A DNA stretch of 23,939 nt from a virus: IMG/VR virus record IMGVR_UViG_3300011116_000220, positions 1 through 23,939 of that record; one strand, written 5' to 3'. The notes under the pieces are model-generated. The model saw only the letters and a program-made list of their open reading frames with translations, was not told the origin of the DNA and did no database searches. This document shows positions 15,369-22,463 of the stretch, piece by piece; the first letter of the stretch is position 1; each line of letters starts with the position of its first letter. The translations under genes and the position numbers were made by a program.

Positions 15369-15507
15369 ATTTAAGCTTTTGTATTACCAATCGAATTATG
15401 AATAAGTCTATCACTAAAGAAAAGATATAGGGTGCATCTTCCTCTAGAAATTTAAGTTCTAATCCTACCATAACTCCTGATATTAGTCCAAGCTGAAATA
15501 CCCACAT
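15358..15507 (-). CDS. Tiny probable membrane protein (49 aa)
   Basis: A 49-residue frame fills the 138-bp space between the zinc-binding protein and the DUF3310 gene. ATG 15507 overlaps the upstream stop by one base (TAATG), and the stop lies inside the next gene. Two hydrophobic stretches, residues 2-18 and 28-42 (IFSLVIDLFIIRLVI), are separated by the acidic FLEEDAP, so it is probably a small inner-membrane protein. Comparable tiny proteins with 'LGL..GV.VGLE' and 'LDLFI.R' occur in phages. The role is unknown; being coupled to replication genes, it is probably made early. Confidence 0.72.
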   Translation of the reverse strand: MWVFQLGLISGVMVGLELKFLEEDAPYIFSLVIDLFIIRLVIQKLKYVR

Positions 15508-15869
15508 TACTTAGAATTCACAGTCTGTTTCTCGATAGTTTTTACCCATCTGTTAACATACCATTGTGTCTTTTTGGCATCTTGAAGTTCATCGTCTTTA
15601 TGTCCTGCTCTAGTTAAATACTTTAACGCAGTTAGTTTAAGATGTCCTTTAAACTCCTCAGGTGTAGACTTAGCTTCCATAATATCTATAGTCTCCATAC
15701 CTCCTTGAGTATAGTGTGGTGGGTGGTTGACCATGTCTTGTTCTTTTTCCATAGACAGCATCATTCTATATTTTGGTCTTTTTTTCTCTGTCATATTTTC
15801 TCCTGCTCCTGTTAATTTAACTGCACTTGAACCTGTGTAATTATTTAAAATAGTTTTCATTCTTGTCAT
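15507..15869 (-). CDS. DUF3310 protein, related to part of T7 gp1.7 (120 aa)
   Basis: Residues about 46-115 match DUF3310: VNHPPHYTQGGMETIDIME, GHLKLTALKYLTRAGHKDD and DAKKTQWYVNRWV. The family includes T7 gp1.7, described as a nucleotide kinase, so a role in nucleotide metabolism is possible but not shown. ATG 15869 overlaps the nuclease stop as ATGA with GGAG eight bases upstream. A second in-frame ATG at 15794 has a stronger AGGAG six bases upstream and would give a 95-aa form that keeps the whole DUF3310 domain; either or both may be used. The extra N-terminal 25 residues are polar and show no motif. Confidence 0.85.
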   Translation of the reverse strand: MTRMKTILNNYTGSSAVKLTGAGENMTEKKRPKYRMMLSMEKEQDMVNHPPHYTQGGMETIDIMEAKSTPEEFKGHLKLTALKYLTRAGHKDDELQDAKKTQWYVNRWVKTIEKQTVNSK

Positions 15870-16162
15870 GTAAGTGTCTCCAATCTTTGTTCTAAAGCTT
15901 CTAAATCGTCTTCATTTACTACTAATGCTATCCCATTATTATCTCGTATAGCTTCAAGGTTTCGTAATTGTATTTCTGTAGGGCGGTTCTTGCCTGCTTT
16001 ACATTCTATACCTACAAATCTACCTCTTACACACGCAACAATATCAGGCACACCTAAACTTTGATATGGACCTGCAACGGGAAAAAAGTAGTAAAAATGC
16101 CTAGCTTTCAACATCTTTACTACTTGTTGTTTTACCCATTTTTCTTTTACAGGTTGTTTCAC
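15866..16162 (-). CDS. VRR-NUC domain nuclease (98 aa, GTG start)
   Basis: A single-domain VRR-NUC nuclease of the PD-(D/E)XK superfamily. The active site is clear: GVPDIVA (D40), then GRFVGIECKAGK (E53, K55), then a conserved T.IQ (Q65). Stand-alone phage VRR-NUC proteins are thought to cut branched DNA, a job close to that of Holliday junction resolvases such as T7 gp3. It begins at GTG 16162, overlapping the upstream stop as GTGA with GGAG eight bases upstream, and its own stop overlaps the DUF3310 start. At 98 residues it is the usual length for the free-standing form. Confidence 0.92.
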   Translation of the reverse strand: MKQPVKEKWVKQQVVKMLKARHFYYFFPVAGPYQSLGVPDIVACVRGRFVGIECKAGKNRPTEIQLRNLEAIRDNNGIALVVNEDDLEALEQRLETLT

Positions 16163-16467
16163 TTTGGTATCTCCATCATAAGTTGCATGGCTCTAGCTTT
16201 TTTATGATGATACTCCATACCTTTCTGAGTTATTACCCTCATATCAAGTTTTTGCATCATGGCTGTATTTATTTTACCTAAAGCCTCACGATATTCTAAA
16301 TAAACTTCATCAGTATCGTTTTCAGCAATTACATAAAATTGACCATCTCTTATGCCTACATTTTTAACATACTTACCTATGTCAACAAGTTTAAGTATAG
16401 CTATTTTTTCTTTGTCTTCTTTAGATAAAATTGATGAGTTTTCATCTAATGCATGATATATTTTCAT
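16159..16467 (-). CDS. Hypothetical phage protein (102 aa)
   Basis: I do not recognise this gene. It encodes 102 residues with charged helices at both ends (SKEDKEKIAILKL; HHKKARAMQLMMEI) and a beta-like middle (VGIRDGQFYVIAENDTDEVYLEY). No cysteine pairs, P-loop, nuclease motif or membrane segment are visible. It is linked by four-base overlaps to the DUF3150-like gene upstream and to the VRR-NUC gene downstream, so it lies at the junction between the MoxR-vWA block and the nuclease/polymerase block. Methionine-rich stretches near the end may be flexible. Confidence 0.65.
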   Translation of the reverse strand: MKIYHALDENSSILSKEDKEKIAILKLVDIGKYVKNVGIRDGQFYVIAENDTDEVYLEYREALGKINTAMMQKLDMRVITQKGMEYHHKKARAMQLMMEIPK

Positions 16468-17306
16468 ATGGTTTCCATAATTTGATTAACTTTGTTTAAT
16501 ATTTCTTGACGAGCACCTGGACTTACACGCAACTCATCAGCAGTTACACCAACCAACGATTGCTCAAGTGAACGTCTAGCACTTTCTAATTTAGGGTCGT
16601 TTGTTACATTAAGCCTTGTTAAGAGATTTGTCAACTCTAACGCATTATCGACTAGACTATCTCTAAATATTTTCTTTTCCTCACCACTTAATCTATCTAT
16701 CATATGTTCTAGTGTGGTGTGTAGTCTTGACCATGCGTCACTCATGGCGGCTTCAACTCTACCCTCGTATGCCTTCTGATATTCTTGTTGCATCTCATTA
16801 CGAATATCATCTGCGATGTCAACACGGAAGTCATTTGTTTCAGGCACAGGCATAATAGTATATCTTAAGTTAAACTTATTTGCAATCTTATCTGCATCGG
16901 GGTATTCTCCTCTGTCAAATAGTTTACCTAGTTTAAATGCCATACCTTGTATGATGTTTGGATACTGTTGTATAAATGTATTTATACGAGATTTAAATTC
17001 AGCTTCATAGATGCCTAGTTGTTGCTTGTAATCAAAGAAGTTAGTCATAGGTAATAACCTTGTGCCTGTATCTGACCAAGGCAGAGTTTGTCTACCATGC
17101 CAATCACGAATTTCATTTGCTAACTTTGTGATAGCATCTAGTTGGTCTGAACCTGCAAGGATATGTTTGTTATAGTTACCTGCCTTGATGGTTGTGTTTT
17201 TGTTTATATCAATTTCTTTAGACACATTCTTATCTAGTTTCCTAGCTGTCCATACTGATATGTTTAAGTCAATTAAGACTGCACTGCTTGCTATACTGAT
17301 ACTCAT
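16464..17306 (-). CDS. DUF3150-like protein associated with the MoxR-vWA block (280 aa)
   Basis: The N-terminus (LIDLNISVWTARKLDK) and the region with GNYNKHILAG, WHGRQTLPWSDTGTRLLP and FFDYKQQLGIYE resemble a phage family that I associate with DUF3150. The middle and C-terminal parts are long helices. Nothing catalytic is visible. DUF3150-type proteins tend to lie near MoxR ATPases and vWA proteins, as here, and may be an adaptor or a target of that pair; this is inference from context. ATG 17306 has GAGGAGG eight bases upstream and overlaps the previous stop by ATGA. The family name is given from memory and should be tested by a profile search. Confidence 0.72.
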   Translation of the reverse strand: MSISIASSAVLIDLNISVWTARKLDKNVSKEIDINKNTTIKAGNYNKHILAGSDQLDAITKLANEIRDWHGRQTLPWSDTGTRLLPMTNFFDYKQQLGIYEAEFKSRINTFIQQYPNIIQGMAFKLGKLFDRGEYPDADKIANKFNLRYTIMPVPETNDFRVDIADDIRNEMQQEYQKAYEGRVEAAMSDAWSRLHTTLEHMIDRLSGEEKKIFRDSLVDNALELTNLLTRLNVTNDPKLESARRSLEQSLVGVTADELRVSPGARQEILNKVNQIMETI

Positions 17307-17563
17307 TTTATTTCCTCCTCTATGTTAATAATTTTATGTAATGCAGGGTGATACAATAGATGTTTGTATGTTTCTTCAAAATCTAATCTTTTGTATTTCC
17401 ATTTTGGTTTTTTATCTTTGAACCAATCTGTATCTACTAACTGCATCAATACATGATGCAAAGCCCAATAGTCCATACGATACTCTTCATCGTTGTGGTC
17501 TCTCACAGATATAACTGTTCCCCATTTGCAAGTTAACAAGTTTACGCTTTTAGGTTTAGGCAT
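17303..17563 (-). CDS. Hypothetical phage protein (86 aa)
   Basis: I do not recognise it. I choose ATG 17563 because GAGG lies nine to twelve bases upstream and the start overlaps the previous stop by eight bases; in-frame ATGs further upstream would overlap the preceding gene by up to 53 bases. The 86 residues include LLTCKWGTVISVRDHNDEEYR (one beta hairpin-like unit), a tryptophan-rich middle (YWALHHVLMQLVDTDWF) and a basic KKPKWKYKR segment. It has no membrane helix and no metal-binding pattern. Its place between two probable MoxR-vWA partner proteins suggests it belongs to that module. Confidence 0.68.
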   Translation of the reverse strand: MPKPKSVNLLTCKWGTVISVRDHNDEEYRMDYWALHHVLMQLVDTDWFKDKKPKWKYKRLDFEETYKHLLYHPALHKIINIEEEIK

Positions 17564-18158
17564 AATATTCATCCTCATCACGGTCTGTTTGTTCATATGG
17601 CAACGCATATGAATATTCTTCCCGACCTAATACGATAGGGAACTCAGTCATATCGGGTAGTTTCTCTAGCAATCCGTTAACTTTGTGGTCTTTAGCTAGC
17701 TTAATTCTGCCCACAGCGTGAATTTTATTTCTTACTATATAATCAATATATTGCAAATCAGCATGACCTATGGTGGGTCGCTCTAATATAACTCTTTCTA
17801 GTCGTCGTATATTTAAGTCCCATGTATCTCGGTAGTGACCACCGCCTTCGGGAGGAGATAGTTTTGTAATAGCTAATGCCCCTTCTATTTCATTAAAGAT
17901 GGGGTGGTCAGTAGGTATACCTTTCCATGCAAGATAACTATTACTTTCATTACCTACAATAAAATGTGGTATATCATATTCACGCAATATACTTCTAGAT
18001 ATGTATGAAGTAGTAGCATCACCACTTGTGGCATAACCATTCTCTACTTGTTTTACTACTCGTTTTAATTGATTTTTAGTAAGGTTTCCTATATCAATAT
18101 TTACTTCTATGTCTTTTGCAATTCTTAATAAATTATAATGTATTTGAATTTCTTGCAT
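17556..18158 (-). CDS. Paralogue 1 of a tandem pair near the vWA gene (200 aa)
   Basis: Residues about 18-100 align with the protein encoded just upstream (18169-18696): both have an IDxxxxxxxQ(L/I)K start, then G(D)(A/S)TS, PHF and WKxIP blocks, and an AxxKL end. Here these read GDATTS, IPHFIVGN and LAWKGIP. The C-terminal half contains a loop with PPEGGGHYRDTWD and a charged tail ending DRDEDEYYA. No known domain is recognised. ATG 18158 has AAGGAGAA upstream. As a duplicated gene directly downstream of the HExxH/vWA gene, it may be a substrate or partner of that complex; the function is unknown. Confidence 0.78.
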   Translation of the reverse strand: MQEIQIHYNLLRIAKDIEVNIDIGNLTKNQLKRVVKQVENGYATSGDATTSYISRSILREYDIPHFIVGNESNSYLAWKGIPTDHPIFNEIEGALAITKLSPPEGGGHYRDTWDLNIRRLERVILERPTIGHADLQYIDYIVRNKIHAVGRIKLAKDHKVNGLLEKLPDMTEFPIVLGREEYSYALPYEQTDRDEDEYYA

Positions 18159-18168
18159 GTTATTCTCC

Positions 18169-18696
18169 TTAATAACGATTAGCTACTTCATAAAAATCAA
18201 CAGGCACTACACCGAGTGTTCTGTTTTGTAATTTATCAATGAGTGTTTTTACTTCATCAGGTAATTCAGTTTGTATAATCATGCTTTGTTTTAATTGCTG
18301 AGACATATGTTCATCATAAGAACCCATTCTCATATCACCTGAAGGGTTTTGTGCATCTGCATTTATAAGGTCTTCTGCTATGCGTTTTGAATCATAATTA
18401 TCAGCTGTAAGTTTAGCGACTGATGCTACCCCTTTTAACGTTTCAAAGAAGGTATGACCGAATGGGATATTTTTCCAATCCGACCACCATCGTCCATATA
18501 AAAAATGTGGCATAGAATATTTTTTGAATACCCATCTAACAATAGTAGATGTAGCAGAGTCACCTTTAGATACATGTCCTCTACGAATATATTTAATCAT
18601 GTTTTTAATCTGTCCATCGCTAAATTTATTAAAGTCTATTTCAACCGTAATTGATTTAGCATAGCTAGATATTTCTTGTCTTAAGTATGTTGCCAT
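18169..18696 (-). CDS. Paralogue 2 of a tandem pair near the vWA gene (175 aa)
   Basis: The start is ATG 18696, eight bases after AAGGAGAGAG; in-frame codons further upstream would run through a terminator-like hairpin and into the vWA gene. Residues about 15-85 (VEIDFNKFSDGQIK, GDSATSTIVRW, MPHFLYGRWW, WKNIPFGH, ASVAKL) repeat the plan of the neighbouring 200-aa protein, and both end with a similar L(I/L)(D/E)KL...T element. The two genes are therefore an old tandem duplication with low identity. It has no recognised domain. A copy of the GTATCA/TGATAC hairpin stands right before it, so its expression relative to the vWA gene is probably tuned. Confidence 0.78.
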   Translation of the reverse strand: MATYLRQEISSYAKSITVEIDFNKFSDGQIKNMIKYIRRGHVSKGDSATSTIVRWVFKKYSMPHFLYGRWWSDWKNIPFGHTFFETLKGVASVAKLTADNYDSKRIAEDLINADAQNPSGDMRMGSYDEHMSQQLKQSMIIQTELPDEVKTLIDKLQNRTLGVVPVDFYEVANRY

Positions 18697-18709
18697 TTTC
18701 TCTCTCCTT

Positions 18710-18746
18710 AAAAAGAGACAAAGTATCATTTTTGATACAATGTCTC
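18710..18746 (-). terminator. Repeat hairpin A with U-run, between the vWA gene and paralogue 2
   Basis: On the - strand GAGACA, TT, GTATCA, loop AAAA, TGATAC, TT, TGTCTC is followed by TTTTT. The arms pair over 6+6 bp with a two-base internal mismatch. It begins two bases after the vWA stop codon and ends next to the AAGGAG of the downstream gene. The form is that of a weak intrinsic terminator or attenuator; GTATCA-N4-TGATAC could equally be a DNA operator. Confidence 0.65.
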
Positions 18747-18748
18747 GG

Positions 18749-19900
18749 TTAGTCTTCAATGTGAATAGTCTTGCCATGTGGTGATGTGATGTGTTTGGTT
18801 GTAATTGCCCACAATGTAGGATAATCCCAATTACCACCAAAGTCGTCTTCCACATAGCCGTCTGTTAATATAATGATAGCTTCAGGTTCGATGCGTTTAT
18901 CTTTGATATACTGATTAACACACCCAACATGAGTGCCACCCCCACCTGCAGGTTTAGTTGACTGAACCAAAGCTTTGTAATCACCTTGATTGTATGTCTC
19001 ATGTCCTGCAACATGAGTATCCCAATACAATAACTCTATACTTGATGGGGATACATCATCACATATAGCTACAACTTCTGTTAAGAACTCATTAAGTTCC
19101 TTGTCACCAATAGAACCCGATGTGTCAATACCAATAACTACTTGACCTATGGCTTCACCTATCATGCTAGGCATGTATATATCATGTCCAATGAAACGCT
19201 TGTGTGGTCGTTTCCATGATGTCCTATCTTTGTTCTTGCATGTGCTGTTTACAAACTCACGCAACTGTTCACGCCAATTTACTTTAGGTTCAAGTATCTC
19301 GTTAATACTTCTGTTCTTATTACCTTGCATCTTGCCACGAATGATTTCACCTTGACGCAATGCTTGGTCTATCTGCTTAGCCGTTTCTTTAACTTCCTCA
19401 TCAGATAAAGCTTCAGCACCTTCCCAGTCGTGTGTATCATGACCACATTGTTGCTTAATATACTGACTATCTTTCTTAAGCATTTCAAAGATTTGTTTAG
19501 TCGTCATACCTTTGTATGCTAAGTCAAACAATGCTGACTCGGGTCGTTTAGCAATCTCACTTTGTTCATCAGCTTCATGTATTGCATAGTTCACAACATA
19601 ATCAGCCGCCATGTTAGCAAGCATAGCGTTCTCTTTGAATAGCTTTCGCCACAAGTGCATATGTTGATAGACCTTATGCAACGCTTCATGCAAAACTACA
19701 TAGTTCAACTCCTTATCATCTAGTGTTTTGATGAAGTCTTTGTTATACATAACATCACGACCATTGGTGCAAGCCGTTGGTATGTCCTCTGTAAACATAA
19801 CCTTGCCCACCGATAACACACCTGCAAACATACAGAATTGTTTGCTACGCATTATCGCTATGTGGGACTTCGTGACTCTTTGTTCACTTGTTAGTGCCAT
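18749..19900 (-). CDS. vWA-domain protein with HExxH metallopeptidase-like N-terminus (DUF2201 type, 383 aa)
   Basis: Two modules are visible. The N-terminal one has VLHEALHKVYQH (H71, E72, H75) followed by MAADYVVN (D100), the pattern of the predicted metal-dependent peptidases of the DUF2201 type. The C-terminal one is a von Willebrand A domain with a complete MIDAS: IDTSGS (D259, S261, S263), a GGGGTH loop (T323) and LTDG (D347). Such proteins pair with MoxR AAA+ ATPases, encoded here two genes upstream, forming remodelling complexes that act on a target protein. ATG 19900 has GGAGGAG seven bases upstream and overlaps the previous gene by 17 bases. The target is unknown; cleavage of a host or virion protein is possible but unproven. 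Confidence 0.9.
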   Translation of the reverse strand: MALTSEQRVTKSHIAIMRSKQFCMFAGVLSVGKVMFTEDIPTACTNGRDVMYNKDFIKTLDDKELNYVVLHEALHKVYQHMHLWRKLFKENAMLANMAADYVVNYAIHEADEQSEIAKRPESALFDLAYKGMTTKQIFEMLKKDSQYIKQQCGHDTHDWEGAEALSDEEVKETAKQIDQALRQGEIIRGKMQGNKNRSINEILEPKVNWREQLREFVNSTCKNKDRTSWKRPHKRFIGHDIYMPSMIGEAIGQVVIGIDTSGSIGDKELNEFLTEVVAICDDVSPSSIELLYWDTHVAGHETYNQGDYKALVQSTKPAGGGGTHVGCVNQYIKDKRIEPEAIIILTDGYVEDDFGGNWDYPTLWAITTKHITSPHGKTIHIED

Positions 19901-20162
19901 TTTCAAACTCCTCCCAATTAAATACAGTATCTACATAAAACTCTAGTATCTCATCGTCTGTATCATTTTTAAAATATGCTGAAATATAATCTCTTATATA
20001 GTCAGGGTTTTCTCTAGCAAACTGATATTCATATTCAATGGCTTGTTCCCTAATTTCTTTAGGTGTCATTGATATTTTAATCATAGCTTTTGCCTCTTCT
20101 TTTTGCCTATCTAATTGCGATAGTCGTTCTAACTCTTTTCTTTCGTTGTTAGGGTTAGCCAT
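19884..20162 (-). CDS. Small acidic helical protein between the MoxR and vWA genes (92 aa)
   Basis: I do not recognise this gene. The N-terminal 50 residues are a charged helix with coiled-coil character (ERKELERLSQLDRQKEEAKAM), followed by a region rich in tyrosine and acidic residues (NPDYIRDYISAYFKND; EILEFYVDTVFNWEEFE). There are no catalytic motifs or membrane helices. AGGAGG precedes ATG 20162, a strong site, and the gene overlaps the vWA start by 17 bases. Lying between ATPase and vWA genes in one coupled unit, it may link or regulate the two proteins; that is inference from position only. Confidence 0.72.
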   Translation of the reverse strand: MANPNNERKELERLSQLDRQKEEAKAMIKISMTPKEIREQAIEYEYQFARENPDYIRDYISAYFKNDTDDEILEFYVDTVFNWEEFENGTNK

Positions 20163-20170
20163 GTATCCTC

Positions 20171-21217
20171 CTAGAAGTATTGGTTATTCTTAACTGCCCA
20201 ATCAACAAACGATTTGTTTTGAGCCGCAACTGCTTTGCGTGATGATGCCATGATGTTGACTGCAAACAATGCTTGTATCTCCATTGGTAAGCGTTGTAAG
20301 TAAGTCAACCATGCATCCATATGTTTATCTGTGATAGACATAAGTTCTCGCATTACCAATATCACACGAGCCGCAGGGTCGTTAGGAACATTAGCTTTCA
20401 ATGGTTCTTGATAGATACTTTCTTTGGTTGGTAGTCCATCTGCAAGACTAAAGTATGCAGACATATCACGAGCCGCTGACTCGCCTAGTGTGCCACTCAA
20501 CGCAACCATCGTGGTATCCTCACCAAGTGTATTTCTATTCTTAACAATGAATGACGCTTTCTCCAATGAACGAGGTGATACGAATGCCTCTTGTTGTTTG
20601 CGAGGATTGTATATATACATGTTTTCTTTCTGTGCTTCATCTGTATAACATGCTAGTGCATGGGGAAATTGTTTAACCCAAGCAACAACTTCGGGTGCTA
20701 TGTTGTTATCAATAGCCCAGCTAATCCATTCATCATCATTTGGATTACGAACAATGACTGCCGTTAGTCTGTTCTTGGCATGAGCCTTCATGGTATCACC
20801 TACACCATCTGTTGTTAGGTTACCTGTTGAATACACAATTGAGTCGGGGTGAAACTTAACTGCACCTAGTCTGCGTTCTAGCATGACAGGTAGTAACATG
20901 TTCTTGACAGGCTCACTCGCTTTAGTAATCTCGTCAAGCATGATGATGACAGGCTTGTTATCATGTATTGCAAAGCGTTCATTCGGATAGAATGTTGTAG
21001 TCTTTGACTCATGGTTCATGGCAGGCATAGCCAAGTCGCCCAAGTCTAAGTCTGCACAATCTATATACACAGGTGTGTGGTCGGGAAATCGTTTAGCTAA
21101 CGACTTCAATATAGATGACTTGCCGATGCCGGGCTGACCTTTAAGGTGAACCGTAACATCTTTACCTACTGTTGCAATCAACTCCTCTGCTTGTTTCAAA
21201 CTAATTTCTTGTTGCAT
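20171..21217 (-). CDS. MoxR-type AAA+ ATPase (348 aa)
   Basis: A single AAA+ module: Walker A GQPGIGKSS (27-35), Walker B IIMLDEI (D95, E96), sensor 1 STGN (N133), a candidate arginine finger in HAKNRL (R149) and sensor 2 SPRSL (R216), then a helical lid. The sequence resembles MoxR/CobS-like ATPases, which form rings and work with vWA proteins to remodel or activate targets. Phage copies are often labelled CobS, but no cobaltochelatase large subunit or other cobalamin gene is present, so that name is not used. ATG 21217 has AAGGAGAA upstream and follows a copy of the GTATCA/TGATAC hairpin. It most probably acts with the HExxH/vWA protein encoded at 18749-19900. Confidence 0.92.
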   Translation of the reverse strand: MQQEISLKQAEELIATVGKDVTVHLKGQPGIGKSSILKSLAKRFPDHTPVYIDCADLDLGDLAMPAMNHESKTTTFYPNERFAIHDNKPVIIMLDEITKASEPVKNMLLPVMLERRLGAVKFHPDSIVYSTGNLTTDGVGDTMKAHAKNRLTAVIVRNPNDDEWISWAIDNNIAPEVVAWVKQFPHALACYTDEAQKENMYIYNPRKQQEAFVSPRSLEKASFIVKNRNTLGEDTTMVALSGTLGESAARDMSAYFSLADGLPTKESIYQEPLKANVPNDPAARVILVMRELMSITDKHMDAWLTYLQRLPMEIQALFAVNIMASSRKAVAAQNKSFVDWAVKNNQYF

Positions 21218-21237
21218 TTTGCTTTCTCCTTAATGTT

Positions 21238-21270
21238 AAAAGACATCGTATCAAAATTGTTACTTTGTCT
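21238..21270 (-). terminator. Repeat hairpin B with U-run, upstream of the MoxR gene
   Basis: On the - strand AGACA, AA, GTAACA, loop, TGATAC, GA, TGTCT is followed by TTTT. It is the most diverged of the three copies (one stem mismatch, GTAACA for GTATCA). It starts within five bases of the upstream stop and ends before the AAGGAG of the MoxR gene. Probably an attenuator, partial terminator or operator. Confidence 0.6.
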
Positions 21271-21274
21271 CGGG

Positions 21275-22120
21275 TTAATTTACTTCTACTAAAACTTGTG
21301 GGTTCTCTATCTTAATATGCTTATCTAAAAATCTTTTGAATATACCTATGTTGCATGCATATTTATAGTTACTGCTACTTCCGTTATATCCTTGCCATAC
21401 ACTATGTTGACATTGTCTTAACACACTATAATATGCTAAATGTGTTTTATCTTCATCAGCACAAAGTCGTAACAGGTTTTTTGAATATTCATGCAAATTA
21501 TATTCTTCTATTTGCTTATTTAACTCTGCATCGTTTTCTACTCCTTCGTTATTAGTTAATTTCAACATAGTGTCTGCATACTTCAATAACTTTTTGTATG
21601 GCAAGCGTAACTCACGCATCTGACTTGCATCAAACCTATACTTCACAGGCGTTTCAAATTGTTCTATGTTTAGTGGCGTGTTTGTATAGTCAAACTTATA
21701 CCAATCAGTAGCGTTCATACAATGACCACCATTGACATGACATTCAATTTGATGGTTTTTAACTAACGGACTTCTAGTAAAGGGTGAAGGCACATAACGC
21801 TTATGGTCAAACTCACTTATATGCACACCACCAATCCAATTTACAAAATACTGCGTGCTTGTTGATGGATAATTACCTAGCGTTATCTCTTTGTGTGTTG
21901 GGTAGAACCTTACCAAGTCTGTGTCATAATATCCTGCCGTATACACTTCTATACCATCAAGCATATCTTTCCGTAGCCACTTTTCTTTTTCATACCTATC
22001 ACCAATTCTACGAACTGATTGATTGCCACCACGAACTGCTGTTCTACTTTCAAACTCTCCCTTTGCTTCAGCATAATTCTCTATGCGAGGCATGTTATAA
22101 ACATTGATATGAAAGCCCAT
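21275..22120 (-). CDS. Hypothetical protein upstream of the MoxR gene (281 aa)
   Basis: I do not recognise this protein. Notable parts are an N-terminal RGGNQSVRRIGDRYEKEKW, a beta-rich middle with VRFYPTHKEITLGNYPSTSTQYFVNWIGG, two histidine/cysteine patches (HQIECHVNGGHC; RQCQHSVWQGYNG) and a helical segment (LPYKKLLKYADTMLKL). TLGNYPSTST-type wording suggests a conserved phage family, and the repeated His and Cys might bind a metal or reflect an enzyme, but no known motif fits. ATG 22120 has AAAGGAGGGAG upstream and follows the DUF6915-like stop by one base. It ends at the hairpin before the MoxR gene, so it is co-transcribed with that module. Confidence 0.72.
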   Translation of the reverse strand: MGFHINVYNMPRIENYAEAKGEFESRTAVRGGNQSVRRIGDRYEKEKWLRKDMLDGIEVYTAGYYDTDLVRFYPTHKEITLGNYPSTSTQYFVNWIGGVHISEFDHKRYVPSPFTRSPLVKNHQIECHVNGGHCMNATDWYKFDYTNTPLNIEQFETPVKYRFDASQMRELRLPYKKLLKYADTMLKLTNNEGVENDAELNKQIEEYNLHEYSKNLLRLCADEDKTHLAYYSVLRQCQHSVWQGYNGSSSNYKYACNIGIFKRFLDKHIKIENPQVLVEVN

Positions 22121-22121
22121 G

Positions 22122-22463
22122 TTATTCTCCCTCCTTTAAGTTATAACCTCTGTTCATCCAACTAACTAACTTCATGTTAATAAGCCAATCTTGTAGGCTA
22201 GGTATCCACCCACCACAATCCTCTTTAACATGTTGTTCACCAATAAGTCTTGTAGGAACTTCTTTGCCATCACTATTCACAATGAATAACCCAAAGTGTC
22301 TTTCACATTCAAAGATACCTTGTGCATGATGTCTGATTGCTCTGTGTCTTGCGTCTGCAAAACATTCTTTGGTTGCATCAAACCAATCATGGATAGGTTG
22401 GTAGTCAGCTTCAACACCTCCCCACTTCTTTACAGATGTTTTAGAATGATAATGAGTATTCAT
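22122..22463 (-). CDS. DUF6915-like phage protein (113 aa)
   Basis: A highly patterned, histidine-rich protein: SVKKWGGVEADYQPIHDWFDATK, RHRAIRHHAQGIFECERHFG, TRLIGEQHVKEDCGGWIPSLQDWL and a closing WMNRG. I associate this combination (GG..DY.PIH.WFD, RHRA..HH, GEQHV.ED) with DUF6915, a family of unknown function; the number is from memory. The many invariant-looking His, Asp and Glu residues suggest a metal-dependent enzyme or a nucleic acid binder, which is inference. ATG 22463 overlaps the upstream stop by one base (TAATG) and has GAGGAGG in front. It is the third gene after the main promoter. Confidence 0.75.
   Translation of the reverse strand: MNTHYHSKTSVKKWGGVEADYQPIHDWFDATKECFADARHRAIRHHAQGIFECERHFGLFIVNSDGKEVPTRLIGEQHVKEDCGGWIPSLQDWLINMKLVSWMNRGYNLKEGE

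Noticed and set aside
18697-18855. A 53-codon extension of paralogue 2
   Set aside because: It crosses hairpin A and runs antisense-like through another frame of the vWA gene; the ATG at 18696 has AAGGAGAGAG.
20171-21217. Naming the ATPase CobS and the vWA protein CobT (cobalamin synthesis)
   Set aside because: No CobN-like chelatase subunit or other cobalamin gene is present, and the HExxH module is not part of CobT; the names would mislead.
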